DNA of 64,000 nucleotides from Microvirga sp. (GTDB taxonomy: Bacteria > Pseudomonadota > Alphaproteobacteria > Rhizobiales > Beijerinckiaceae): the NCBI RefSeq assembly GCF_014699075.1, contig NZ_JACXAB010000016.1, positions 17,746 to 81,745 of the forward strand, in the 5' to 3' direction. The translations under genes were made by a program, and so were the position numbers. How positions within the stretch are numbered: position 1 is the first letter of the stretch; each line of letters starts with the position of its first letter. Shown piece by piece: positions 34,772 to 43,450 of the stretch. The notes under the pieces were generated by a model that was not told the origin of the DNA, did not search any database, and worked only from the letters and a program-made list of their open reading frames with translations.

Positions 34772-37318
34772 TCATCCAGAGCTTTTCGTTTCCCAACTGT
34801 TCCAACTGGCGATGAACTCCGGCACTTCAGAAGCCGTCATTGCATGGGCATACAGGAAGCCTTGGGCGTGGTGGCAGCCTAGAGCGCGCAGCCGCAGGGC
34901 CTGACCCGGGGTTTCGACGCCTTCAGCGGTGATCGCCAAGTTGAGACTGTGACCGAGGCTGATAACGGCTGCAACAATGGCTGCGTCGTCAGCATCCTCC
35001 TCCAAGTCCCGAACGAAGCTTCGGTCGATTTTGACGTGATCAACTGGAAACTGCTTGAGGTGAGTCAGTGAGGCATAGCCGGTGCCGAAGTCGTCAAGGG
35101 CGATCCGCACCCCTCGTTCGCAAAGCGTCCGGAGGATGGTCCCGGCATATTCTGCGCTCCTTCCGAGCAGGACCGTCTCGGTGATTTCCACCTCCAGCCG
35201 CTCCGGCGGGACTTTCGCAGCATCCAAGAGGCTCAGAACTTCCTCCGCAAGGTGAGGACGTTTGAACTCTGCCGATGATAGGTTGACAGCGATGCGCCCG
35301 AAGTAGATGCCGCTATCGAGCCATTGCCGCATATCTTGTGCGGCTCGACTGATGATCTGCTTGCCGAGGGCTACCCCAAGTTCCGGATCAGCGAACGCTG
35401 CGCTAAAAGCGGCTGGCGTCAGGATACCCCGGCTAGGATGCTCCCACCGCGCAAGCGCCTCAAAGCCGACGATCCTCCCAGAGGCGAGATCGATCTTGGG
35501 CTGGTAGTGCGGCAGGAACTGCTCTCGCAAGAGTGCCTTTCGCACCTGCTGCCTGAGCGCCGCCTGATCTTCGATCTCTTGTCCCATCTCCGGCGTGTAG
35601 ACCACGACCCTGTTGCGGCCTTGAGCCTTAGCCCGATAGAGGGCGATGTCGGCTGCTTTCATCAAAGCCATAGGAGCGGCATGGTGATTAGGGAAGGCCG
35701 TGACGCCGATGCTCGCTTTGATGATCAGCTTCCGGCCTGCATAGGAAAATGGCTGCCGCAGGCGCTTGATCACCCGCTCTGCATATCTGATCGAATGCTG
35801 AAGGCGCATCGGCTCGACCAGAATAACCCCGAACTCGTCGCCACCGAATCGTGCAACAGTATCACAATTACGGGTGATGCTTTGCAGACGGCTCGCAACC
35901 TCTCGCAACACTGCATCACCTGCATCATGGCCGAGGAGGTCATTGATCACCTTGAACTCGTCCAGATCGAGCATGAGGAAGCTCACGCTCGTTTCATTGC
36001 GCTTGGCCTCTGCTAGCGCTAGCTCCAGACGGTGCTGGAACAAAACACGATTGGGCAGCCCAGTTAGCGGATCGTGGTTTGCAGACCGCCAGATCTCTTC
36101 CTCCGCCGCCTTGCGCTCGCTGATGTCGAAGGTGACGCCAACGATCTGACTTGGCCCACGCTTCTCGGCGCGAATCCCGACCCATTGCACTTGATTGCTC
36201 GGCAAGACGTAACGAAGTTCAATATTGCTTGCGCCTTGCCCCGCGATCTCGCGGAAGAACGCCTCCCGCTTGTGCAGGTCATCAGGGTGTACCCTCTCCA
36301 GAAAGCCGGAAAGGGAGCGGGGTGAATGCCCAAGCAGGTCGGGCAGGTTTTTGGCACTCGAAATCTCACCAGTTTCGAGGTTTAGCTCCCATGCCGACAT
36401 TCTTCCAACCTGTAGAGCAAGGCGGAGCCGTTCCTCGCTGGCACGCAGTTGTTCCTCAGCCTGCTTCCGTTCGTGGATGTCGCTCAGGCTTCCAATCCAT
36501 TCACGGATCGAGCCATCGGGATTCTTGATAGGTACGGCGCTGTTCAGCGTCCAGCGGTACTCACCGCTGGCATGCCACACGCGACATTCATTCTGATAAG
36601 GGACACCAGAAGCTACGGCTGCCAACCACGCTTGTCTGGTCCTGTCCCTGTCATCGAGGTGGACTACGTTGAGAGCGCCCAATCCAACAGCTTTATCCTC
36701 GTGCTGTCCGGTAAAGTCTTTCCAGCCTCTTGCCTCTGTTATCATTCCGTCTGGCGTCGCGAGCCACACAACCCCGGCGCTGACCTCAAGAAGCGCGCGA
36801 TACTGCTCTTCGCTCCGCGCCAGTGCCGCTTCAGTTATTTTTGCCGCATGGATGTCCGTGCTGGTGCCGAACCATCGCTCGATCCTGCCATGCTCGTCAT
36901 AAGACGGGGCGGCTTGGCTCAGAATCCACCGGTACTCGCCGGAACGATGGCGAATGCGATACTCCGCATCAAAGTTCCGCCCGGTTGCGACGGAGTGCCG
37001 CCATTGGGTTTCTACCCGGCTGCGGTCGTCAGGGTGAGCCACCTCTCTCCAGCCGTCCTCATGAGCAACGCCAACGGGAACGCCTGTGAATTCGTACCAG
37101 CGGCCGCTGTAATAGTCGTTGCCACCATCGGGCTGCGCCAACCAAACCATCTGTGGGATGACCTCGGCAATGGCTTTCCAATCTCGATCCCTCCCAGCAG
37201 GCTGGCGTGCTCCCTCTGTCGGAGAGGCGGGATCGCTTGCGCTACACTGATTCATTCGAGGTTGCCCGGTAGACCTAATGTTACTTTGCTTCTTTCGCAG
37301 AAAGCCGCTGAGTGGCAA
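34772..37318 (-). CDS. PAS-GGDEF-EAL sensor protein for cyclic di-GMP turnover
   Basis: The protein has 848 residues; an alternative ATG at 37255 would remove 21 poorly conserved residues. Order: three PAS/PAC modules (about 45-165, 168-290 and 300-420), a GGDEF domain (about 425-585) with an intact R-F-G-G-D-E-F-G-V, and an EAL domain (about 595-840) with G-F-E-A-L-A-R-W and the D-D-F-G-T-G-Y-A-S-L loop. Both catalytic motifs look complete, so it could both make and degrade c-di-GMP. No membrane segment is visible, so it is a cytoplasmic sensor, probably of redox state, small ligands or oxygen. Confidence 0.93.
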   Translation of the reverse strand: MPLSGFLRKKQSNIRSTGQPRMNQCSASDPASPTEGARQPAGRDRDWKAIAEVIPQMVWLAQPDGGNDYYSGRWYEFTGVPVGVAHEDGWREVAHPDDRSRVETQWRHSVATGRNFDAEYRIRHRSGEYRWILSQAAPSYDEHGRIERWFGTSTDIHAAKITEAALARSEEQYRALLEVSAGVVWLATPDGMITEARGWKDFTGQHEDKAVGLGALNVVHLDDRDRTRQAWLAAVASGVPYQNECRVWHASGEYRWTLNSAVPIKNPDGSIREWIGSLSDIHERKQAEEQLRASEERLRLALQVGRMSAWELNLETGEISSAKNLPDLLGHSPRSLSGFLERVHPDDLHKREAFFREIAGQGASNIELRYVLPSNQVQWVGIRAEKRGPSQIVGVTFDISERKAAEEEIWRSANHDPLTGLPNRVLFQHRLELALAEAKRNETSVSFLMLDLDEFKVINDLLGHDAGDAVLREVASRLQSITRNCDTVARFGGDEFGVILVEPMRLQHSIRYAERVIKRLRQPFSYAGRKLIIKASIGVTAFPNHHAAPMALMKAADIALYRAKAQGRNRVVVYTPEMGQEIEDQAALRQQVRKALLREQFLPHYQPKIDLASGRIVGFEALARWEHPSRGILTPAAFSAAFADPELGVALGKQIISRAAQDMRQWLDSGIYFGRIAVNLSSAEFKRPHLAEEVLSLLDAAKVPPERLEVEITETVLLGRSAEYAGTILRTLCERGVRIALDDFGTGYASLTHLKQFPVDHVKIDRSFVRDLEEDADDAAIVAAVISLGHSLNLAITAEGVETPGQALRLRALGCHHAQGFLYAHAMTASEVPEFIASWNSWETKSSG

Positions 37319-37895
37319 GATAGACTGACTGCAATAGGACTGTCTTCTGAATGTGAGATTAGGTCGCGGAAGGTTGCGTAAGGCTTACACAGGCATTGCC
37401 ACTTTAGTGGGTTCAGGAGGCTGAATGCTGACTTTCAGCCTGTAAGTGCAGCTTGGCACCCCATCAGATCCCAAGAGCATCTTTGCTCCGTCAACGGCAT
37501 GAAACACCTGAGATCAGCCGTCAGAGCCATGAAGATGTGCGTGTACATGTGGGTTTCACTCAAAGAAGAGCGCGCGAATTTAGAGGCTCTACAGTTACTA
37601 GGAAAGGTATAGGCAACTGGCGTTTTCCTGAGCATTGATCAGGTCAGTCCGACGAGCACCGTTGCGTGCAGTCGTGAGTGGACATAGCCCCGGCACGCCG
37701 TGCCAGTTCATACATCTACCCAAAAGATGGCTAAATGTGCCCGCTGCCAACGATCTCGATGGATTGAGCCCTCCGGATCGAACCTTCTGACGGTCCGCCA
37801 CTCGGTGGCTACAGAGTGCCATGCTCGTGATGTTGGCGCGGGAACGGAAGTGGTTTGGGATCCGTTGGATGTGCAATAGGAAAGGAAGGGAGATC
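37319..37895. other. Intergenic, no supported gene
   Basis: This 577-base region lies between the divergent GGDEF-EAL gene and a small membrane protein. Short frames on both strands have neither a convincing ribosome binding site nor recognisable similarity. I see no repeat or hairpin worth naming. Confidence 0.45.
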
Positions 37896-38027
37896 GTGGC
37901 TCGATTTGTTGACAGGCCGTTCGGCTGGGTGGCGATACTCGCTGTTGCCGCGGGCGCCGCAGTGATGGTGCCAAGTCTCCTGGCACTCGGCATGACGCTG
38001 GTGTCGGTGATCATGACCCTCGTCTGA
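37896..38027 (+). CDS. Small single- or double-pass membrane protein, unknown
   Basis: A GTG at 37896 preceded by AAAGGAAGGGA opens a 43-residue frame: V-A-R-F-V-D-R-P-F-G-W followed by two short hydrophobic stretches rich in Ala, Val and Leu, to the stop at 38027. Good ribosome binding site spacing and a membrane-like composition support it. No family is recognised. It is convergent with ccoS. Confidence 0.4.
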   Translation: MARFVDRPFGWVAILAVAAGAAVMVPSLLALGMTLVSVIMTLV

Positions 38028-38146
38028 CAGAGAGAGGCTACGCACCGCGCTCCAATGGTGGATTGCCAGAATAAAAATTCAACAGAACCGCTTCCGGCCG
38101 GCTATACTGTCTTCGCTCCGCTAAACGCGGATCGGAAAGGCGCGGA

Positions 38147-38323
38147 TTATCTCCTCTCCTGACGGTTCTTTCCAGTTTCATCGGGGTCCTCTTCCAGCAG
38201 GACCCGTTCTGCCGCCCCATCGAGATCATCGTACTGCCCGTTGCGGAGAGACCATAGAAACGCGGCCAGGCCGGCCAGTCCCATGCCAAGCGCGATGAGG
38301 ATCAACCACCACATTGAACCCAT
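38147..38323 (-). CDS. ccoS: cbb3-type oxidase assembly protein CcoS
   Basis: The 58-residue protein begins M-W-W-L-I-L-I-A-L-G after three residues and has one N-terminal membrane helix. Then comes the CcoS signature F-L-W-S-L-R-N-G-Q-Y-D-D-L-D-G, followed by an acidic tail (L-L-E-E-D-P-D). CcoS is needed for cofactor insertion into the cbb3 oxidase. The gene lies 25 bases after ccoI on the same strand, the standard order. Start ATG at 38323 after AGAGAG. Confidence 0.9.
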   Translation of the reverse strand: MGSMWWLILIALGMGLAGLAAFLWSLRNGQYDDLDGAAERVLLEEDPDETGKNRQERR

Positions 38324-38348
38324 CCGATCTCTCTTCGGGTCCTCGACG

Positions 38349-40577
38349 TCATGAGACCCTGCGGCCCGTGGTTAGCCTCATCGCGTTGGCTACGACGATG
38401 ATCGAGGACAGCGACATCGCAATGGCCGCAACGAGCGGCGTGACATAGCCCAGTACTGCAATCGGCACCGCCAGAGCGTTGTAGCCGATAGCCAGGGCGA
38501 AGTTCTGGAAGATCAATCGGCGGGACCGACGCGAGATCCCGAGGGCTTCAGTGACTGCCGAGAGGCTTTCGTTCAGGAACACGAAGTCCGCCGCGTTCCG
38601 ACCGATGTCTGCCGCCGTGGCCGGGGCCATGGACACGTGGGCGGCTGACAGGGCGGGTGCATCGTTCAGCCCGTCCCCGACCATCAGGACCTTCCGGCCC
38701 TCCCTTCCAAGCGCCTCGATCCTGGCCACTTTCCCGACAGGCAGGAGTTCCGCCGTGCTGTCACGCATGCCCAGTTTCAACGCCAGACCGCTGACCACAG
38801 CCTCCCGGTCCCCCGAAAGGATCTCCACCCCCAGTCCCTGGTTCACCAGATCGCCTACGGTTTCCCGTGCGTCGGGGCGGACGTGGTCCTCCAGGATGAA
38901 AGATGCCAGAAACTCGCTGTTCCTCGCCAGCAGGGATATAGACGCGGCGGGGGCGAGCGTGGGGTTTCCACCGTCCAGTGCCCATTCCGGCCTGCCAAGC
39001 CGATACCTGTCGCCATCCTTGAAGGCCTCCAGGCCAAGGCCGGGCACCTCCTCGACGCGTTCGAACGCCATGATCGGGCGCGCGCCTTGGGAGGGTGCGT
39101 CCGCGATCGCCCTCGCCACCGGATGTCGTGAGCCAACGGCAATCCCATGCGCGATTTCCATCGCCGACTGTGGAATCTCCGCCGCATTGACGAGGGAGGG
39201 GCGCCCGAGCGTCAGGGTGCCGGTCTTGTCGAAGGCGACGGAATCGACTTCGGCGAGGCGTTCCAGAGCGGAGCCGTCCTTGACCATGATGCCCCGTTCG
39301 AACAGGCGCCGCGCGGCCATGACCTGTACGATGGGGACCGCCAGCCCCAAGGCGCAGGGACAAGTGATGATCAGGACGGCAATGGCGATGGAGATGGACA
39401 CATGCCAGTCCCCGGTGAGGAACAGCCAGCCCAGGAACGACAGCAGGGCCATGGTGTGGACGACTGGCGAATAGAGAGCGGAAGCACGGTCGGCCAGCCG
39501 CCGATAACGGGCCCGCCCGCCCTCGGCGGCCTCCATCAGGCGGACCATCTCCGCCAGGAAGGAGTCCTCTGCTCTTGCCGTCACCCGGACCGTCAGCGGC
39601 CCGGTAAGGTTCATCACGCCCGCCTGCACCGGTTCACCGGGAGCAACGCGCCCGGGGGCGGACTCGCCGGACACGAGCGAACGGTCCACCTCCGACATTC
39701 CATGTGTAACCAAGCCGTCGACCGGAACCCGCTCGCCGGCGGCGATCAGCAAGGACGCACCGGGCTCAATATCCGACACCGGGAGATAGAGCGGCCGGCC
39801 GTCGCGGATGACGGTGGCGCCAGCGGGAGCAAGCCTCGCAAGGCCTGCCACAGCGGAGCGAGCCCTCTCGCGCATCATATGGTCGAGCGTGCGCCCGATG
39901 AGCAGGAAGAAAAGCAGGGACGTGGCCGCGTCGAAGTAGGCATGCGGCGCGTTGTGGACCGTATCGTAGAGGCTGAGCGCAAAGGCGAGCGTCACGCCGA
40001 TGGAGATCGGCACATCCATGTTGGTGCGGCCATGGCGCAGTGCCGACCATGCCGAGGCATAGAAGACCCGGCCGGAGTAGACGAGGGCGGGGAGGGCAAG
40101 AACTGCCGAGATGAGGTGGAACGCTTGCCGTGAGTCGGCATCGGCCCCCGACCAGACGGACACCGACAGCATCATGATGTTCATCGCGCAGAAGCCCGCC
40201 ACCGCGAGAGCCTTGATCAGGCGCGCGAGCTCTGGATCCCTTGCGTTCTCGTCGAGCGCGAACAGGTGCGCCTCGTAGCCAATGCGGCGCAATGTGCCGA
40301 TCAGGTCGGGAGGCGTCCCGTCGGCAGTGCGCCAGGTGACGGCGACCCGCTTCATGGACAGGTTGACCCGGGCCACCTCGATGCCGGGCAGCCTTGCCAG
40401 TGTCCGTTCGACCGCCGCGATGCAGGCAGCGCAATGGATTCCGGGAACGGACAGGTCGGACTGGCGTGTGCCGTCCCCGAGGTCGCGGCTGGCGAGACGG
40501 AGTTCATTCAGCGTGACGCTGGTTTGCCCAGGCGCCTGGAGCACGGCTTGGACATCGACCGGCGCGCAGCAGGTCAT
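38349..40577 (-). CDS. ccoI: Copper-translocating P-type ATPase for cbb3 oxidase assembly
   Basis: The protein has 742 residues from the ATG at 40577 (M-T-C-C-A-P-V); the longer in-frame start at 40679 adds low-complexity residues. Features: an HMA domain with G-I-H-C-A-A-C-I, eight membrane helices, the CPC metal-binding motif in I-T-C-P-C-A-L-G, phosphorylation site D-K-T-G-T, and the hinge G-D-G-L-N-D-A. CcoI/FixI transports copper across the inner membrane for the CuB centre of cbb3 oxidases. It sits in the ccoNOQP cluster. Confidence 0.93.
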   Translation of the reverse strand: MTCCAPVDVQAVLQAPGQTSVTLNELRLASRDLGDGTRQSDLSVPGIHCAACIAAVERTLARLPGIEVARVNLSMKRVAVTWRTADGTPPDLIGTLRRIGYEAHLFALDENARDPELARLIKALAVAGFCAMNIMMLSVSVWSGADADSRQAFHLISAVLALPALVYSGRVFYASAWSALRHGRTNMDVPISIGVTLAFALSLYDTVHNAPHAYFDAATSLLFFLLIGRTLDHMMRERARSAVAGLARLAPAGATVIRDGRPLYLPVSDIEPGASLLIAAGERVPVDGLVTHGMSEVDRSLVSGESAPGRVAPGEPVQAGVMNLTGPLTVRVTARAEDSFLAEMVRLMEAAEGGRARYRRLADRASALYSPVVHTMALLSFLGWLFLTGDWHVSISIAIAVLIITCPCALGLAVPIVQVMAARRLFERGIMVKDGSALERLAEVDSVAFDKTGTLTLGRPSLVNAAEIPQSAMEIAHGIAVGSRHPVARAIADAPSQGARPIMAFERVEEVPGLGLEAFKDGDRYRLGRPEWALDGGNPTLAPAASISLLARNSEFLASFILEDHVRPDARETVGDLVNQGLGVEILSGDREAVVSGLALKLGMRDSTAELLPVGKVARIEALGREGRKVLMVGDGLNDAPALSAAHVSMAPATAADIGRNAADFVFLNESLSAVTEALGISRRSRRLIFQNFALAIGYNALAVPIAVLGYVTPLVAAIAMSLSSIIVVANAMRLTTGRRVS

Positions 40578-40611
40578 CGCCGATCCCCATCCGGTTCGGC
40601 GCGCCGCCGCA

Positions 40612-41418
40612 TCAGCGCATGGCCCGGTAGGCGTGCCAGGTGGCATGGCCCAGCAGCGGGAAGATGACGACGAGGCCAAGGAAGCCCGTCACGGCGCTCG
40701 CGGCGTACAAGGCCATCACGATGGCACCCCAGGCGATCGTCGGGGTGAGGTTGTTCCACACCATGGCCATGCTCGTGCCCATGGCCGTGAGGGCATCCGT
40801 GCGCTGGTCGAGCAGCATGGGGATCGAGAACACGCTGATCGCGAAGCCGAAGGCCGCGAACAGCCCGCCAACAAGCGTCCCGACGACAAGCATCGCCCAT
40901 CCAGTGGGGGTCGTTAGAAGCATGCCGACGATGCCGTCGAGACCTGGGAAAGGGCGGACGCCGAAGAACAAGGCGTAGACAAGGACCGCGGCCCGGTTCC
41001 AGACAAGCATCAGCAGGCAGAGCAGCAGCCCGGTGTAGAAGACCTGCGCACCGGCACTCGGACGCACGAGGAGCATGGTGCGCAGGGTCGGACGCTCCCC
41101 TGCCTCCAGGGCGCGGCTCTTCTCGTAGAGGCCGAAGGCCAGGACAGGGGCGACGATCAGGTACCCGGCAATGGCCGGGAACAGGATGTAGTCCCGCCCC
41201 GAGGCCAACAGGGTCCAGGCGAGGGCGAGGGTGACGACGAAGACCGCCACGCCGTAGGCGATGCTGAGGCCCGGCTGGGTCAGGAGATCGCGCCAGCCGG
41301 CCTTCAACCAATCAAGCGCAGCCTGCGCTGGGAGGTGCCGCTGCCGGGCCGGATTTCGGGTCTCCTCGATCCCGGAGGTCTGGGTCAGCAGGCCGTAGGA
41401 CTTGTCCGTTTCGCTCAT
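40612..41418 (-). CDS. DUF2189 family membrane protein
   Basis: The 268-residue polytopic protein has about six membrane helices. The motif L-D-W-L-K-A-G-W-R-D-L is near the N-terminus and G-F-A-I-S-V-F-S-I-P-M-L-L-D-Q in the second half, both typical of the DUF2189 family (cytochrome-oxidase-associated integral membrane proteins). The ATG at 41418 is chosen because it follows AAGGATCGAAGG. Function is unknown, and the location inside the cbb3 cluster suggests a role in oxidase assembly. Confidence 0.8.
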   Translation of the reverse strand: MSETDKSYGLLTQTSGIEETRNPARQRHLPAQAALDWLKAGWRDLLTQPGLSIAYGVAVFVVTLALAWTLLASGRDYILFPAIAGYLIVAPVLAFGLYEKSRALEAGERPTLRTMLLVRPSAGAQVFYTGLLLCLLMLVWNRAAVLVYALFFGVRPFPGLDGIVGMLLTTPTGWAMLVVGTLVGGLFAAFGFAISVFSIPMLLDQRTDALTAMGTSMAMVWNNLTPTIAWGAIVMALYAASAVTGFLGLVVIFPLLGHATWHAYRAMR

Positions 41419-41431
41419 CCTTCGATCCTTC

Positions 41432-41632
41432 TCAGCAGGCCGACTTGGCCGCCCGGAACGCACCCGTCTTCGACCCGGCATCCTTCAGGTGGGCGACGCA
41501 GTCGGGCTGGGATGCCACCGCGACGTAGACGAGGTGGGCGTTGGCGGCGGCCACCACGAGCAGCACGGCTGCCGCCAGGCCCCACGCCATCACGGGCCAC
41601 CTGTTGCGCTTCGGCGCCTCGTCTCCCGTCAT
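41432..41632 (-). CDS. Small membrane protein of the cbb3 cluster
   Basis: This 66-residue protein has a single hydrophobic helix (about 14 to 36, V-M-A-W-G-L-A-A-A-V-L-L-V-V-A-A-A) followed by a periplasmic tail with two cysteines (Q-P-D-C-V and A-K-S-A-C-stop). Its start overlaps the ccoP stop by 4 bases, so it is translationally coupled. It occupies the place where ccoH or fixH is often found but is much shorter than FixH. No function assigned. Confidence 0.7.
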   Translation of the reverse strand: MTGDEAPKRNRWPVMAWGLAAAVLLVVAAANAHLVYVAVASQPDCVAHLKDAGSKTGAFRAAKSAC

Positions 41633-42510
41633 GGCTTCGCGCCCGATAGCGAGTTGACGTACAGGGCGAGGATCTTGATCTCCGCCGGGGTCAGGCGCTC
41701 GTCCCAGGTCGGCATATGTCCCTGGCGTCCACCATGGATCGTGTTGATCAGGGTCTGGAGGTCGCCGCCGTAGACCCAGTACTGGTCGGTCAGGTTGGGG
41801 GCGCCGACCTCCCGGCTGCCCTTGCCGTCCTCGCCATGGCAGGCCGCGCACGTGGTGAGGAACACCTCACGTCCGGCCTGCAACTGGGGGCCGTTCTGCG
41901 GCGTCGAGACGGCCGGATCGGACAGGGACTGCACGTAGGTCGCCACGTTCGTGACCTGGGTCCGGTCGAGCATCGCGTCGCGCCCGAAGGCCGGCATCTG
42001 CGCGACCCGGGTATTCTGGTGGCGCGAGTTGATGCCGAGTTTCATGGTCTCGGCGATCTTCTCGACCTCGCCGCCCCAGAGCCAGTCGTCGTCCGTCAGG
42101 TCGGGATAGTTGGCGCGGCCCTTGCCGTCGGCCCCATGGCAGGCGGCGCAGTTGTCGCCGAAGAGCTGGCGACCCGTCGAGCGCACGACCCTCATCAGGT
42201 TCTCGTCGGACTGGATTTGGGCATAGTCCTGCGTCTCGATGGCCTTCAGCCATGATGCCCGCTCGGCCTGAGCTGAAACTAGGTCCCGCTCCACGGTCTG
42301 ACGCTGGTCGATGCCCAGGATGCCCTTGGTGTAGGTGGTGACCAACGGCCAGGTCGGCATCAGGAGCCACCAGAGCACGGCCCACACGTGGGTGACGACG
42401 AGAAAGATCAGCACGCCGCGCGGCACAGCGGTGTCGAGTTCCTTGATGCCGTTCCATTCGTGCCCGGTGGTCTTCTGACCGCTGACTGGGTCTCGTTCCT
42501 CTACTGCCAT
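41629..42510 (-). CDS. ccoP: cbb3-type cytochrome c oxidase subunit III (dihaem cytochrome c)
   Basis: The 293-residue protein has a membrane anchor (about 32 to 55) and two cytochrome c domains with haem motifs C-A-A-C-H-G-A-D-G-K-G and C-A-A-C-H-G-E-D-G-K-G. The N-terminal T-G-H-E-W-N-G-I-K-E-L-D-T segment is characteristic of CcoP. It passes electrons from cytochrome c or the bc1 complex to CcoO and CcoN. Confidence 0.95.
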   Translation of the reverse strand: MAVEERDPVSGQKTTGHEWNGIKELDTAVPRGVLIFLVVTHVWAVLWWLLMPTWPLVTTYTKGILGIDQRQTVERDLVSAQAERASWLKAIETQDYAQIQSDENLMRVVRSTGRQLFGDNCAACHGADGKGRANYPDLTDDDWLWGGEVEKIAETMKLGINSRHQNTRVAQMPAFGRDAMLDRTQVTNVATYVQSLSDPAVSTPQNGPQLQAGREVFLTTCAACHGEDGKGSREVGAPNLTDQYWVYGGDLQTLINTIHGGRQGHMPTWDERLTPAEIKILALYVNSLSGAKP

Positions 42511-42671
42511 GGCCGGTCGTCCTTACCCAGGATGTTCCGCTTGGCGTCGTCGAACTTCTTCCGGTTCGACGGCCAGAACGCGTAGATCATCACGCAGACG
42601 CTGAACGCGATGAAGTAAAACAGGCCCCAGCTCTTGGCGAAGCCAACAAGGGTGTCGTGGTCGATGTCCAT
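42501..42671 (-). CDS. ccoQ: cbb3-type oxidase subunit IV, CcoQ
   Basis: This 56-residue single-helix protein begins M-D-I-D-H-D-T-L-V-G-F-A-K-S-W-G and ends with the typical W-P-S-N-R-K-K-F-D-D-A-K. The ATG at 42671 is used rather than an upstream in-frame ATG (42749), which would overlap ccoO. It overlaps ccoP by 10 bases. CcoQ stabilises the complex. Confidence 0.9.
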   Translation of the reverse strand: MDIDHDTLVGFAKSWGLFYFIAFSVCVMIYAFWPSNRKKFDDAKRNILGKDDRPWQ

Positions 42672-42693
42672 CAGCCGTCCTCCTTTGTCTTCG

Positions 42694-43446
42694 TCAGTTT
42701 GTGGTATCGGGCGCCTGTTCCGGCGCGGCGGTGTTGGAATAGGGGGCATCGGTCAGCCGTCCGAGCACCTGAAGATAGGCAACCAGCGCGTCCATCTCGG
42801 TGAGCTGCGTCGCAACTCCGTCGAAGGCGCTGACCTGCGTCTTCTCGCCGTAGCGCTCGGTCACGCCCGCAGCGAACGGGCTGTCGGGTGCTGCCTGCCC
42901 GAAGGCGTCGGCGGCGGCGTTCGCAATCATCTCGTCCGTGTACGGCACGCCGAGTGCCCGCTGCGCCTGCAAGTGCCGTTGTAGGTCATCGGTTTCCAGT
43001 GCCGTGCGGGCGAGGAAGCGGTAAGCCGGCATGTTGGACTCGGGCACCACGTCGCGCGGGTTGGTGAGGTGGGCGACATGCCAGAAGTCAGAGTACTTGC
43101 CGCCGACGCGGGCAAGGTCTGGCCCGGTGCGCTTCGAGCCCCACAGCATTGGACGGTCGTACTTGGATTCCACGGCCAGCGAATAGGGACCGTAGCGCTC
43201 GACCTCGTCGCGCAGGGTGCGGATCATCTGGCTGTGGCAGGCGTAGCAGCCTTCCCGGATGTATATGTTGCGCCCGGCCAGCTCCAGAGGCGTGTAGACA
43301 CGCATGTCCGGCGCATCCTCGACGGTCTCGTGGATGGTGAAGAGCGGCGCGATCTCGACGATACCACCGACGCTGGCAGCCGCGATGATCGCCACCACGA
43401 AGCCGATGGCAGTGCGTTCAAGCTTGCGATGGAAGAGTTCTGCCAT
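42694..43446 (-). CDS. ccoO: cbb3-type oxidase subunit II (monohaem cytochrome c)
   Basis: The 250-residue protein has an N-terminal membrane anchor and the haem motif C-Y-A-C-H-S-Q-M-I-R. The family segments T-P-L-E-L-A-G-R-N-I-Y-I-R-E-G and W-G-S-K-R-T-G-P-D-L-A-R-V-G-G-K-Y are present. The start at 43446 leaves 4 bases from the ccoN stop; an earlier in-frame ATG would lie inside ccoN. Confidence 0.95.
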   Translation of the reverse strand: MAELFHRKLERTAIGFVVAIIAAASVGGIVEIAPLFTIHETVEDAPDMRVYTPLELAGRNIYIREGCYACHSQMIRTLRDEVERYGPYSLAVESKYDRPMLWGSKRTGPDLARVGGKYSDFWHVAHLTNPRDVVPESNMPAYRFLARTALETDDLQRHLQAQRALGVPYTDEMIANAAADAFGQAAPDSPFAAGVTERYGEKTQVSAFDGVATQLTEMDALVAYLQVLGRLTDAPYSNTAAPEQAPDTTN

Positions 43447-43450
43447 GATT

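Noticed and set aside
37501..37614. 37-codon frame with an ATG and a helical-looking product
   Set aside because: No ribosome binding site and no similarity to anything recognised; short frames of this size are expected by chance.
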